From NCBI GenBank assembly GCA_900538465.1, contig UPXV01000013.1:1-61085 (forward strand): 61,085 bases of DNA, written 5' to 3'. Position numbers and translations under genes: made by a program. The stretch comes from an uncultured Erysipelotrichaceae bacterium (GTDB lineage: Bacteria; Bacillota_I; Bacilli_A; Erysipelotrichales; Coprobacillaceae). Below, in pieces: positions 16,125 through 25,974 of the stretch (position 1 is the stretch's first letter; each line of letters begins with the position of its first letter). The notes beneath the pieces were generated by a model. The model was not told the DNA's origin. It did not search any database and worked only from the letters and a program-made list of their open reading frames with translations.

Positions 16125-16994
16125 TTATATTTCATTTAACATTGTTTTTAATTCATCTTCACTAAATTGATAGATAGTATTGCAGAATTGACATCTCATT
16201 TCACAGCCATGATCTTCATCTATCATTGCTTGAATTTCATCTTTTCCAACTGTCATCAACGCAGAAGACATTTTTTCTTTTGAACAATCACATTCAAAAC
16301 TTAAATCTTGTGAATCAAGAATTTCAACATCATCAAAAATCATTTTTAATATATCTTCTGGTGTTTTTCCTTCATGAATTAATGAAGACACTGGTGGAAA
16401 ATCTTTCATCTTGTTTTCTATATATTCAATATCTTCATCAGTCGCATTAGGTAATAATTGAACAATAAATCCACCACTTGATAAGATTTCATTTGTATCA
16501 TCAACCAAAACGCCAACAGAAACAACAGATGGAATTTGTTCAGAAACCATAAAATAATATGAAAAATCATCACCAATTTCACCACTTTGTAAAGGAACTG
16601 TCCCTACAAATGGTTCTTTTAATCCCATATCTTTAACGACCTGTAATGTTCCTTCTTTTCCAACTGCAACACCAACTGCTAATTTTCCTGTATCATTATA
16701 AGTATAATGAACTTCAGGATTCGCAACAAAGGCTTTAATTTTACCATCACTATGAGTTGTTGCGAGCATTGTTCCAATGGGTCCTCCACCATTAATGGTA
16801 ATTGTCATTTTTTCATGATTCTTATTCATAGCACCCATCATAAGAGTTGCTGACATTAAACGTCCTAAAGCAGCTGATGCAGTTGGCCATAAACCATGCT
16901 TAACTCTAGCTACTTCCAATAAATTTGTTGTTGAGCAAGCAAAAACACGACAATTTTTTGATTCTACAATTCCTCTTACTAAATAATCTTTCAT
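16125..16994 (-). CDS. hslO: Hsp33 redox-regulated chaperonin
   Basis: 289 aa. A holdase chaperone activated by oxidation of its zinc site. The N-terminal domain starts MKDYLVRGIVESKN; GNPIGT is represented by NGGGPIGTMLATTHSDGKIKAFV. The C-terminal zinc site shows all four cysteines, CDCS and CQFC. The ATG at 16994 has GGAGG eight bases upstream, and that site overlaps the end of the small ORF at 16999-17091, so the two are probably translationally coupled. Same operon as ftsH, as in other Firmicutes. Confidence 0.95.
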   Translation of the reverse strand: MKDYLVRGIVESKNCRVFACSTTNLLEVARVKHGLWPTASAALGRLMSATLMMGAMNKNHEKMTITINGGGPIGTMLATTHSDGKIKAFVANPEVHYTYNDTGKLAVGVAVGKEGTLQVVKDMGLKEPFVGTVPLQSGEIGDDFSYYFMVSEQIPSVVSVGVLVDDTNEILSSGGFIVQLLPNATDEDIEYIENKMKDFPPVSSLIHEGKTPEDILKMIFDDVEILDSQDLSFECDCSKEKMSSALMTVGKDEIQAMIDEDHGCEMRCQFCNTIYQFSEDELKTMLNEI

Positions 16995-16998
16995 TGAT

Positions 16999-17091
16999 TT
17001 ATCCTCCAAAAGCAAAATAACTAATTAAAGGCAAAACCATACAAATCACTAAAATAAATACCAATATTCTACTCATTGTACTTCTTTTCAT
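16999..17091 (-). CDS. small hydrophobic protein, 30 aa, between ftsH and hslO
   Basis: An ORF with ATG at 17091 and AGGAG seven bases upstream encodes a 30-residue peptide beginning MKRSTMSRILVFILV and ending ISYFAFGG. It has a positively charged N-terminus and one membrane-spanning segment. It lies in the 136-bp gap after ftsH, and its last codons contain the hslO ribosome-binding site, with only four bases between its stop and the hslO start. I do not recognise it. The position next to the membrane protease FtsH makes an FtsH modulator or substrate a reasonable guess, nothing more. Confidence 0.65.
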   Translation of the reverse strand: MKRSTMSRILVFILVICMVLPLISYFAFGG

Positions 17092-17130
17092 CTTGATTTC
17101 TCCTCTTATACGAAAATAAGCACTACGTGC

Positions 17131-19101
17131 TTATTTCATTTCATCTAATAAATCATCATCTAAATCTACTGGATCAGGTGTTTTTGGTGATTCTGGGAAT
17201 ATAATATCTTGATGTGGTTTTTCACCATGATTATCAATATTTCCATCATGCATTTCTAACATCTTTCCTGTATTGTATAAAGATTCAATTTGTTCATTGT
17301 TCAATGTTTCATATTCTAATAAAGCATTCGCAATGACTTCAAGTTTATCTTTTTGTGATTCAATGATTTGTTTACATTGTGCATAACATTCATCAATAAT
17401 CTTACGAACTTGTTGATCAATTTCAAAAGCAATTTGCCCTGAATGTGAATTATCTTGTGAAGAATAATCTCTTCCTAAGAACACCGCATTTTGACCAGAA
17501 GCATATTTGATTGGACCTAACTCAGACATACCTAATTCAGTTACCATCAATCTTGCAATTCTTGTTGCTTGTTCAATATCATTATGAGCACCCGAAGTCA
17601 CATCACCAAAGAAAACTTCTTCAGCAACACGTCCACCCATATAACCAGTAATGCTTGCCATTAACTGTGTTTTTGTTTGGAAATAAGTTTCTTCTTTAGG
17701 TGTCATTAAGTTATATCCACCAGCATTCCCTCTTGGAATGATTGTTACTTTTTGAACCTTATTGGCATCTTCCAATGTTAATCCGATAATCGCATGTCCT
17801 GATTCATGATAAGCAACTAATTTTCTTTCATGTTCAGTATACTTACGTGATTTCTTAGCTGGTCCACCAATAACACGGTCGATAGCTTCATCAACATCAT
17901 CTAAAGTAATTAATTGATGTCCTTGTCGAACAGCCAATAAAGCTGATTCATTTAAAACATTAGCAAGCTCAGCTCCTGAGAATCCTGGAGTACGTTGTGC
18001 AATATTGTCAAAATTAACATCTGGTGCAAATTTTTTATTTCTTGCATGGACTCTTAAGATTTCAGCTCTTGCTTTCTTATCAGGGTTCGCAACTTGAATT
18101 TGTCTATCGAAACGACCTGGACGAAGTAATGCAGGGTCTAAAACATCAGCACGGTTTGTTGCGGCTAAAATAATAATTCCTTCATTTCCACTAAATCCAT
18201 CCATTTCAACTAACAATTGGTTTAATGTTTGTTCACGTTCATCATGTCCACCACCAACACCAGTTCCTCTTTGACGCCCAACAGCATCAATTTCGTCAAT
18301 GAAAATAATACATGGTGCATTTTGTTTTGCTTTTTTAAACATGTCACGAACACGTCCAGCACCAACACCAACAAACATTTCTACGAATTCAGAACCAGAA
18401 ATTGAATAAAATGGAACATTGGCTTCACCTGCAACAGCTCTTGCTAGTAAAGTTTTACCTGTACCTGGAGGCCCTACTAATAAAACACCTCTAGGAATTT
18501 TAGCACCCATATTAACAAACTTCTTAGGATTTTTTAAGAAGTCAACCAATTCAGTTAATTCTTCTTTTTCTTCATCAGCACCTGCAACATCACTAAATCT
18601 TGTTTTGCTATCTTTTTCTAGTTTTGCACGTGAGTTTCCAAAATCAAAGGCTTTGGCATTGGCTCCACCGCCTCCACCAATACTTCTCATAACGAATACC
18701 ATTGCACCAATCAATAAAACATATGGTAATAAACCTAAAATGGCATCCATAAACATATTTTCTTTTTGTGCATCTAAAACAGTCACTTTAATTTGTTTAT
18801 CTTGTAATAGTTGCATTAATGAATCTAACTCTTGATCCGTTTGAGGAACATTTGTTTTAAATGTATATTTAACTTCTTTCCCCTTTTCTGTTTTTGCGTA
18901 TTGTCCTTCTACGCTTGTTACGTAAATACCTGGCATCACTTGAACTTCAGTGACATTTTGTTTATCTACAATACTTATAAATTCATTGTAGTTGACTTCG
19001 CTTGATTTCCCACTATTGATAAGTGGAATAAGTGAACTCAATAAAACAATCACAACTAGCCAAGGCATTATCGCTTTGATTAAACTTTTATTTTTGTTCA
19101 T
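17131..19101 (-). CDS. ftsH: ATP-dependent zinc metalloprotease FtsH
   Basis: 656 aa, standard length. Membrane-bound hexameric protease that unfolds and degrades membrane and regulatory proteins. Two membrane segments (about 9-28 and 118-140) flank an external domain. AAA+ domain: Walker A GPPGTGKT (210-217), Walker B CIIFIDEID, second region of homology with LRPGRFDRQ. Zinc protease motif HESGH (432-436). The acidic C-terminal tail follows. Upstream neighbours are hpt and tilS, downstream the small ORF and hslO. Confidence 0.98.
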   Translation of the reverse strand: MNKNKSLIKAIMPWLVVIVLLSSLIPLINSGKSSEVNYNEFISIVDKQNVTEVQVMPGIYVTSVEGQYAKTEKGKEVKYTFKTNVPQTDQELDSLMQLLQDKQIKVTVLDAQKENMFMDAILGLLPYVLLIGAMVFVMRSIGGGGGANAKAFDFGNSRAKLEKDSKTRFSDVAGADEEKEELTELVDFLKNPKKFVNMGAKIPRGVLLVGPPGTGKTLLARAVAGEANVPFYSISGSEFVEMFVGVGAGRVRDMFKKAKQNAPCIIFIDEIDAVGRQRGTGVGGGHDEREQTLNQLLVEMDGFSGNEGIIILAATNRADVLDPALLRPGRFDRQIQVANPDKKARAEILRVHARNKKFAPDVNFDNIAQRTPGFSGAELANVLNESALLAVRQGHQLITLDDVDEAIDRVIGGPAKKSRKYTEHERKLVAYHESGHAIIGLTLEDANKVQKVTIIPRGNAGGYNLMTPKEETYFQTKTQLMASITGYMGGRVAEEVFFGDVTSGAHNDIEQATRIARLMVTELGMSELGPIKYASGQNAVFLGRDYSSQDNSHSGQIAFEIDQQVRKIIDECYAQCKQIIESQKDKLEVIANALLEYETLNNEQIESLYNTGKMLEMHDGNIDNHGEKPHQDIIFPESPKTPDPVDLDDDLLDEMK

Positions 19102-19121
19102 ACAATCTCCTTCTTACTTTT

Positions 19122-19652
19122 TTATTGATAACATTCTTCTTTTAAAATACCAACATATGGTAAATTACGGTATTTTTCATTAAAGTCTAAACCAAATCCA
19201 ATCACAAAAGCATTTGGAATTTCAAATCCAACATACTTTGCTTCAATTGGGAATGTTCTTCCTTCTTTTTTATCCAACATCGCAACAATTTCAACTGAAC
19301 TTGCACCACGTTCTTCAAGCATTGCTTTGACTGTTGATAATGTTTTTCCTGTATCTAAGATATCTTCTACCAAAAGAATATCCTTTCCAGCAACATCTTG
19401 ATCTAAATCTTTTTTAATTGTAATTGTACGTGATTCAACACCTTCATAACTGCTGACATCCATATAATCAAATGTCACATCAAGATTAATACATTTAGAA
19501 AGTTCAGCTAAAAAAGGAACAGACCCTTTTAATAAACCAACCAAAACTAAATCTTTATCATGATAGTCATTCATAATTTGTTTTCCTAATTCTTTACACT
19601 TTTGCGTAATTTCATCTTGTGTATATAATATCTCTTTGACGTCTTTATGCAT
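19122..19652 (-). CDS. hpt: hypoxanthine phosphoribosyltransferase
   Basis: 176 aa. Salvages hypoxanthine and guanine to IMP and GMP with PRPP. PRPP-binding motif ILLVEDILDTGKTL is clear; KGSVPFLAEL and the flexible-loop region with SSYEG are typical; the C-terminal FVIGFGLDFNEKYRNLPYVG closes the purine site. Located between tilS and ftsH, the conserved Firmicutes order. Confidence 0.96.
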   Translation of the reverse strand: MHKDVKEILYTQDEITQKCKELGKQIMNDYHDKDLVLVGLLKGSVPFLAELSKCINLDVTFDYMDVSSYEGVESRTITIKKDLDQDVAGKDILLVEDILDTGKTLSTVKAMLEERGASSVEIVAMLDKKEGRTFPIEAKYVGFEIPNAFVIGFGLDFNEKYRNLPYVGILKEECYQ

Positions 19653-19680
19653 TATTTATTCACTCCTTATAATGGTTAAT

Positions 19681-20916
19681 CTATTTTATCACAAATACAT
19701 TTGGTTTTGTAGTCAAATAATCAATGTTTTTTGCAATATGGGGAACTAAAATGATAGTTTTATCTTTATTCAGTAAAACTGGCCATGTTTTTCGCTTTAA
19801 TGCAGGTATTTTTGCATTAATAAATAAGCGAGAAAGCTTTTTTGTTCCTGAGGAAGTCATAATTGTATCCCCTTCTTGCATTGTACGAATAGTAATTGGA
19901 TAATCATCTTGACTAAGATAAACACCTTCATTGATATGTCCTGTCTCTAACAAATGAAAATGTTCACAACCAAAAGGAACAAATTCTTTAAATTCATAAT
20001 AATATCCTTTGGTTTTCTCTTTATCAATGATATAGACATTATCGTATTCTTTTATGAACAGATAATTAACTGGTAGATTCATTTGAATATTCGGTTTCAC
20101 ACTATGAATTTGATGTTTGATTTCTTCAATCAATGCTTGTGAAATCAATTGTGGGTGCATAACATCTCTTAAAATAAGATACAAAAACATATCTCTTAAA
20201 TCACGAGGAATATAATAATAATAAATTTGTCCATCCGCTATATATTGTTGGTAATATGGTTTCACTTTAAACTCTAATTCTTTGATTCTTTGATTATGTT
20301 GATAAGCTTTTTGAATAAGCTCTTCTTTTTGTTTTTTTGTATAATGATTCAAAACTGTATTTCTCACTTTATCACGTTCAAAATCAGTTTCAAAATTTGT
20401 ATAATCATCATGATATGGAATCTTTTGTAAATGACATGTTTTTAATATCTCTTCCTTATAACAATTCATTAAAGGTCTTATCACATGCATATCTTGAACT
20501 TCACTTTCTTCTTTAATTCCAAGATAGTGTATTCTATTATGACGTGACAATTGCATATAGATTGTTTCTAAGTGATCATCTAAATGATGACCTAATATTA
20601 ATCCTGCACATTTATACAAATCATAGATTTCTTTATAGAAGTTATAACGCAAAGTTCTAGCTTGATCTTGAAAATTTCCTTCATGATAATCTTCTTCATG
20701 AAACTCTTTATAGTAAAAAGGCAATCCATATTGAGCGCAATAATCACTCACCAATTCATAGTCAATATAACTATCATGTCGATAATTATAATTCACATGC
20801 GCAACAAGTAAGTGATAACCTTTTTGACGTAACATATCTAAAAGATACATTGAATCACAGCCACCAGAAACTCCTATGACATAATATGAAGTTTTATTTA
20901 ACAATTGTTCATTCAT
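19681..20916 (-). CDS. tilS: tRNA(Ile)-lysidine synthase
   Basis: 411 aa. Converts C34 of tRNA-Ile2 to lysidine so that it reads AUA. The N-terminal PP-loop ATPase motif is SGGCDS in YVIGVSGGCDSMYLL; GHHLDDHLETIYMQL and RPL follow; the C-terminal part includes MTSSGTKKLSRLFINAKIP, the TilS C-terminal domain. The ATG at 20916 has GGAG eight bases upstream; a GTG nine bases further out is less likely. A TATAAT at 20942-20937 offers its own promoter after the spoIIE terminator. Confidence 0.95.
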   Translation of the reverse strand: MNEQLLNKTSYYVIGVSGGCDSMYLLDMLRQKGYHLLVAHVNYNYRHDSYIDYELVSDYCAQYGLPFYYKEFHEEDYHEGNFQDQARTLRYNFYKEIYDLYKCAGLILGHHLDDHLETIYMQLSRHNRIHYLGIKEESEVQDMHVIRPLMNCYKEEILKTCHLQKIPYHDDYTNFETDFERDKVRNTVLNHYTKKQKEELIQKAYQHNQRIKELEFKVKPYYQQYIADGQIYYYYIPRDLRDMFLYLILRDVMHPQLISQALIEEIKHQIHSVKPNIQMNLPVNYLFIKEYDNVYIIDKEKTKGYYYEFKEFVPFGCEHFHLLETGHINEGVYLSQDDYPITIRTMQEGDTIMTSSGTKKLSRLFINAKIPALKRKTWPVLLNKDKTIILVPHIAKNIDYLTTKPNVFVIK

Positions 20917-20961
20917 ATCGACCACTCCACTAGCCCATTATATCAAAGAATTATGAATTCA

Positions 20962-20990
20962 AAAACAAAAATCCCAATATTTTGGGATTA
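20962..20990 (-). terminator. spoIIE terminator
   Basis: AATCCCAA/TTTGGGATT hairpin with T-rich tail on the minus strand, starting at the spoIIE stop. It separates the sporulation gene from tilS. Confidence 0.75.
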
Positions 20991-23174
20991 TTGTTTGCAA
21001 AGTTTCAAAACAATCAATGTCATATCATCATTAACCTCTTCTTCATTAGCCAATCCCGCTAACAAATGCGCAATTTCTTTAGGATGATCATCATCGATTA
21101 AATATTTATTCTTTTCAATAAATTCATGGAATTGACTTGTAAAACCATCACTTACCATAAATATAATATCATTTTCATACAATTGAAACTTCTCTGTAGA
21201 TGTTTCCAAAGGAGAAATAATTCCCATAGGTAATGATTGAGATTTCAATTCAATAATCTCATGATCTCTTAAAATATATGTTGGACATGCTCCATACTTT
21301 ACAAAAGTTGCACTTCCTAAAACTAAATTCACTTGAATCATATCAAGAGTCGTAAACATATCATTACGATTTTTAATCTTTAATAATGCATTCACTGATT
21401 GTACTGTATCTTTTAATGATATTCCATTCAAGATTAATTGTTTCATAATATCCAATGTTAAAGACGAATCCTCACTTGCCTTTTGTCCTTGTCCCATACC
21501 ATCACTTAAAGCAAAATATTGATGTTCATTCATAGCAAACATTTTATAACTATCCCCACAAGCAATTGGATCTTTAGCATATTGTGATAATCCATATTGT
21601 AGATAATAACGTGTATGATGTTTTAATAGAAGATACGTATATCCCAATTGATGCATAGGCGTTTTAATGACTTCTATGTCCAATGTCTCATTTAAATATG
21701 TTTCTAAGATAGGAATAAATTCATTTTCTACTTCTTCTTGATTAGTTTCATAAAGACCAACTTCAATATAATAAACTGATTGTGATTCATAGTATTTCTT
21801 TAAATGAGCAATTTGAAAATGATATCCTTCCATATGTTCATAAATATGTTTTTCTTCGATATTTCCAATCTTTAATTGAGTTGAAAATTGACTAAAAACA
21901 TCATTTAACAAGGAAAATTGATGATACAAATCTTTTTTCATTGTTTGATATTCTTGTTGAATACGATACACTTTTCGATAATCTTGATGATAACTTTGAA
22001 TTGTTTGTAAATATTTTTCTGGTTTTAAACAATAATGAAAAATAAAATCTTCATCATCTTGATTATATTTTTCTTTTAATCCTTTATTCATCAATTTAAC
22101 CAAGCGATTAGGTCCATACTTTTGATTAAAACATGTTGCTTGACTAGAACAATTTTGACACATATCTTCATAAATATAACCAATATATTCTAGCGAATGA
22201 TTATGATGAGGGGTTTCATTAAACAAGCTTGTCATTTGTTCAAATAAACGACAAAACGAATCTACTTGTTTTGATAATTGTTGTTTCATTGTCATTTCTT
22301 GATATGAGGAAGAAAGTAATGATTGTTTTTTATGCATTGGTAAAGCAAAGAAAATGACACCACTCATAACAATAATCAATCCATAATATGTATATGTAAA
22401 TTCCAAAAAGAATGGTAATATCAAATGAGATAGGAAATAAAGACTCACAATTGCAAGTTTACTTTTACATTTCACCATATAAAAGAAAAAGAGAGGAATC
22501 AAAAACGCTAAAATATCATCTTTATATCCTAAATCCATTAACAACATCAACATTGCTCCATAAAACAAACCTGGAAGCAAATCATCCAAACATTCATGAT
22601 AAATCATAATCAGTATAAACACTCTGATTAAAATCATAGTGATAATTTGGGAATAAGGCAACAAACTCATGATACATATCAAAATAACAACTGCTAATGA
22701 CTTTACTCTTTCATGAGTTAATAATTCCGATTCCCCATGAATAAACAAAGGTGCTAAATAAGCAAAAATAATTGTATTAAAATAAGTAAAGACTGTTAAC
22801 ATCAATGTTGACATCAAATCAATTTGGATATATGCATAATAAATACCAGAAATCAATGTTAATAAATAAGGAACATAACGTGATTTCATTGATTGAAACA
22901 ACAAACAAAATTCTAAAACAACAAAAGAAAAGCCACAAATAAACACCAGCTCATAGGGGACTTGTAAAAACACAACACTCCCTAATAAGCCTATAGTAAA
23001 ACTAATTAAAGCTTGATATCCACACATAAAACATAGATAGAATAACGGTAAAACAAATAATAATGATGTATTATCAACAGTGACTATTGATAATAAAAAA
23101 GAAATCAATGTTATGTATAAGACAAACTGCATTTTTATTTTTTTTGTACGACTTGGATTGATAATCAGTTCCAT
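20988..23174 (-). CDS. spoIIE: stage II sporulation protein E (SpoIIE)
   Basis: 728 aa. Membrane-bound PP2C phosphatase that dephosphorylates SpoIIAA to activate sigma-F in the forespore. N-terminal region (about 15-290) has around ten membrane segments; a central domain has the cysteine cluster CQNCSSQATCFN; the C-terminal PP2C domain shows FALSDGMGQGQKASEDS and MVSDGFTSQF, with metal-binding aspartates. It is somewhat shorter than the B. subtilis protein. Position upstream of tilS-hpt-ftsH matches that species. It is strong evidence that the organism can, or recently could, form spores. Confidence 0.95.
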   Translation of the reverse strand: MELIINPSRTKKIKMQFVLYITLISFLLSIVTVDNTSLLFVLPLFYLCFMCGYQALISFTIGLLGSVVFLQVPYELVFICGFSFVVLEFCLLFQSMKSRYVPYLLTLISGIYYAYIQIDLMSTLMLTVFTYFNTIIFAYLAPLFIHGESELLTHERVKSLAVVILICIMSLLPYSQIITMILIRVFILIMIYHECLDDLLPGLFYGAMLMLLMDLGYKDDILAFLIPLFFFYMVKCKSKLAIVSLYFLSHLILPFFLEFTYTYYGLIIVMSGVIFFALPMHKKQSLLSSSYQEMTMKQQLSKQVDSFCRLFEQMTSLFNETPHHNHSLEYIGYIYEDMCQNCSSQATCFNQKYGPNRLVKLMNKGLKEKYNQDDEDFIFHYCLKPEKYLQTIQSYHQDYRKVYRIQQEYQTMKKDLYHQFSLLNDVFSQFSTQLKIGNIEEKHIYEHMEGYHFQIAHLKKYYESQSVYYIEVGLYETNQEEVENEFIPILETYLNETLDIEVIKTPMHQLGYTYLLLKHHTRYYLQYGLSQYAKDPIACGDSYKMFAMNEHQYFALSDGMGQGQKASEDSSLTLDIMKQLILNGISLKDTVQSVNALLKIKNRNDMFTTLDMIQVNLVLGSATFVKYGACPTYILRDHEIIELKSQSLPMGIISPLETSTEKFQLYENDIIFMVSDGFTSQFHEFIEKNKYLIDDDHPKEIAHLLAGLANEEEVNDDMTLIVLKLCKQ

Positions 23175-23192
23175 ATTTTCACCTCACAAGTC

Positions 23193-23225
23193 ATTATAAT
23201 CACTCTTAGGTAAATTATTTGTCAT
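23193..23225 (-). promoter_or_regulatory. possible Spo0A-dependent spoIIE promoter
   Basis: TATAAT (23198-23193) with ATGACA (23225-23220) 21 bp upstream on the minus strand. The 21-bp gap is too long for normal sigma-A promoters but matches the spacing known for B. subtilis spoIIE and spoIIG, which need Spo0A. TGTCTTT and TGACAAA segments upstream weakly resemble 0A boxes. Confidence 0.5.
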
Positions 23226-23245
23226 AAAAAAGACAAAAACAAAAA

Positions 23246-23264
23246 GAATATCAAAATGATATTC
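23246..23264 (-). terminator. histidine kinase terminator
   Basis: GAATATCA/TGATATTC stem followed on the minus strand by TTTTTG and further T-runs, just after the kinase stop. Confidence 0.8.
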
Positions 23265-23267
23265 CTT

Positions 23268-25202
23268 TTAAAAATGAATAAAGAAACGAACTCCTTTTTC
23301 AGTATTTTGAACTCCATATTCAAAATGATGTAAATCTAAGATAGCTCTACAGATAGCTAATCCTAAACCTGTTCCTTGTTCATTTCTAGCTTTATCAACT
23401 TTATGGAAAGTTAACCAAATCTTATCAATGTCTTCTTGAGGAATATGTGCTCCTTCATTTTCAACTTCAAAGACATGTTCATCGAGATATACAGAAACTT
23501 CTTTATTTTCTTCAGTATATTTTAATGCATTACTAATAAAATTATTAATCACCATTTCCATTTTAAAGCGATCTGCTTGAATCATTGCTGTATCTAAAGA
23601 TATTTTTAAATGAATATTCTTCTTTTGGAATAAATACATCATAGAATCTATTGATTCATCAACAATATCCAATAAATCTAGCTTTTCTAAATCTAAAGAT
23701 ATATTCTCTGATTCTAATTTTGATAAATCAAGCATAGCCAAAACAAGTTCATTAATACGTTTTGTTTCATTTTGAATAATTTGAATATATTCATTACGCT
23801 TGCTTTCATCTTGTTCTAATTCTACCAATTCACTAAATCCATTGATAATACCAAGAGGGGTTTTGATTTCATGAGTAAAGTTAGAAACAAATTCTTTTCT
23901 AATGACTTCTAATTGTCTAACTCTTTCAATCTCCTGATGAAGATTGTTAATTGTTTTTTCAAGTTCTTTACTCATTTTATCAATACTTCTTGCAAGATCT
24001 CCTAACTCATCATGCCGTGTCATATCAATTGGATAATCAAATTCTCTTCTTGCAATATGTTTTGCTGTTGTTTCAATTCTACGAATTGGCTTAATAATCA
24101 TATATGCAATACATAAACAGATTAAAATAATCAATAAGAATGCTAAAAAATAAGTTGATGAATTATCCATCATAAATTGTTGAAAAGCTTTCATTGTCAA
24201 ATCATCATATTCTTGAGTGACGAAGATATATCCCTTTGTGACTTTATCCAAGGAAGACTCTTGGGTAAAATCTAAACTCATATCTTGTGAAGTTAATAAG
24301 TTCCAATCTTCTAAACGCATCATAACAGTTGAATAATATTTCCCATTATATTCATACGGTGTTAATAAATAATATTGAGCGTAATCAACGATAGAAGAAT
24401 TGAACTGTCTACCAGAAGATTTAAACTTTTGAAAATTCTTTTGAATTTGTTCTTGAAGTCCTTTCATAGCATTTTGATAATTAAGAATAACTGCCTTAGA
24501 TTTCAATTCACTAACTTCTACTTTATTCCCTTTATTTTCACTAATAATTGTTGGTAAGTTCACTTCCATTCGATAACTGGCATATGAACTCACATAACCC
24601 TGAATATGTTCTGTCTTTCCTTCAAAAGAACTTTCATAAATAACTTGATCATCAATTTTTAACTGTTTAATCTTAAAATTATCAACATACTGAGCATCAT
24701 TTATACTAGATTCACCAATTTGAGCATCCATTGAAAAAGAAATAGATTTATCCTGATAATTCATGAGAATATTTTCAATCTTATCTATTTCACTTCTTTC
24801 CAACATAGAAAGATAAAAATAAATAGGCATTGATGATGCTCCTCTATACTCATCAACAATAACACAAAGATTAGGATCTCCAACTCCTTCTCTTGAAAGA
24901 TTTAATATTTTCCCTTGTTCATTAACAAGACATTTTACCTTTGTTGTATCCCCTGATAAAGCATAGTTATAAAGTGCCTTAAACTTACTAGAGTTCAAAT
25001 CAACGCTATTTACTGAAATTGTTTCTGAATAAGATTTAGAAAATTTATCTAAATTACGAATCGTTGCTTCGGCATCGGTTTCCAACATGTTTTTTATATA
25101 ACGGTCAATTCCTAATCGAATTTCATTCCCTAACACCAATGCAAAAGCGATAAAAACAATCCCAGTAACCTTAATAAGCAAACTGAAATTTAATTTTTTC
25201 AT
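23268..25202 (-). CDS. sensor histidine kinase
   Basis: 644 aa from the ATG at 25202, which has AAGGAG ten bases upstream. Layout: membrane segment about 10-28, a large external sensing domain (about 30-345), a second membrane segment (STYFLAFLLIILICLCIAYMI), HAMP (IKPIRRIETTAKHIARREF...DELGDLARSID), HisKA with the phosphorylated histidine in SNFTHEIKTPLGII, and HATPase with NNFISNALKYT and GTGLGLAI. It pairs with the response regulator four bases upstream. The signal is unknown. The large sensor domain is not one I can name. Confidence 0.93.
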   Translation of the reverse strand: MKKLNFSLLIKVTGIVFIAFALVLGNEIRLGIDRYIKNMLETDAEATIRNLDKFSKSYSETISVNSVDLNSSKFKALYNYALSGDTTKVKCLVNEQGKILNLSREGVGDPNLCVIVDEYRGASSMPIYFYLSMLERSEIDKIENILMNYQDKSISFSMDAQIGESSINDAQYVDNFKIKQLKIDDQVIYESSFEGKTEHIQGYVSSYASYRMEVNLPTIISENKGNKVEVSELKSKAVILNYQNAMKGLQEQIQKNFQKFKSSGRQFNSSIVDYAQYYLLTPYEYNGKYYSTVMMRLEDWNLLTSQDMSLDFTQESSLDKVTKGYIFVTQEYDDLTMKAFQQFMMDNSSTYFLAFLLIILICLCIAYMIIKPIRRIETTAKHIARREFDYPIDMTRHDELGDLARSIDKMSKELEKTINNLHQEIERVRQLEVIRKEFVSNFTHEIKTPLGIINGFSELVELEQDESKRNEYIQIIQNETKRINELVLAMLDLSKLESENISLDLEKLDLLDIVDESIDSMMYLFQKKNIHLKISLDTAMIQADRFKMEMVINNFISNALKYTEENKEVSVYLDEHVFEVENEGAHIPQEDIDKIWLTFHKVDKARNEQGTGLGLAICRAILDLHHFEYGVQNTEKGVRFFIHF

Positions 25203-25206
25203 TGTT

Positions 25207-25872
25207 TTATGACTCCTTTGAATCAAACATATATCCTATTTTAACAACCGTTTGAATATATGATGATGCATCTAAGAGTTTTTTCCTTAATTTTTTTACA
25301 TATGTATCTACAATTCTTTGATCTCCATAATAATCATAACCCCAAATATGATCTAACAATTGATCCCTAGATAAAATTTTTCTTTTATTTTCAATAAAAT
25401 AAAGCAACATTAAATATTCCTTATGTGATAATTGAATTAAAGTTTCATTAATGAAAACTTCATGTGTATCTTCATTTATACTAATAACTCCTTCTTGAAT
25501 AAAAGTTCCTTCATCCTTCTTTAAACGTTTTAACAATGCATTACATTTTGCATACAACAAAGAAGGTGTGAAAGGTTTTGATATAAAATCATCTGCCCCT
25601 AGTTCATATCCTTTTAATTTATTATCATCTTCACTCAATGCACTAATGAATAAAATTGGTACATCACTTTTTTTACGCATCAATTTACAAACCTCATAAC
25701 CATCAATGCCTGGCATCATAATATCTAACAAGACTATATCAAATGAATCATCTAATAAAGCCAAACCTTCATAGCCATCAGTCGCTTCTATAACAGTTGC
25801 ACCTTGCTTAGCAAAGTATTCAACAATAAACATACGAATTAATTTTTCATCTTCAACTAATAGTACTTTCAT
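25207..25872 (-). CDS. OmpR/PhoB-type response regulator
   Basis: 221 aa. N-terminal receiver domain (MKVLLVEDEKLIRMF; phospho-acceptor D50 in IVLLDIMMPGIDGYEV; K in FISKPF) and C-terminal winged-helix DNA-binding domain (ISHKEYLMLLYFIENKRKILSRDQLLDHIWGYDYYGDQRIVDTYVKKLRKKL). Start chosen at the ATG at 25872 with GGGGTG upstream. A TATAAT lies just upstream of the leader. First gene of the two-component operon. Confidence 0.94.
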   Translation of the reverse strand: MKVLLVEDEKLIRMFIVEYFAKQGATVIEATDGYEGLALLDDSFDIVLLDIMMPGIDGYEVCKLMRKKSDVPILFISALSEDDNKLKGYELGADDFISKPFTPSLLYAKCNALLKRLKKDEGTFIQEGVISINEDTHEVFINETLIQLSHKEYLMLLYFIENKRKILSRDQLLDHIWGYDYYGDQRIVDTYVKKLRKKLLDASSYIQTVVKIGYMFDSKES

Positions 25873-25974
25873 TAATAGCACCCCATTTCTTTTTCATTAT
25901 AATATAAATATGTGGAAATGTTATGAAAAAAGTATTTGTTTACGAAAATTTATTTTGAATCCATATATCTTTTA

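Noticed and set aside
18419..18835. 138-aa plus-strand ORF inside ftsH
   Set aside because: Antisense shadow of a highly conserved gene.
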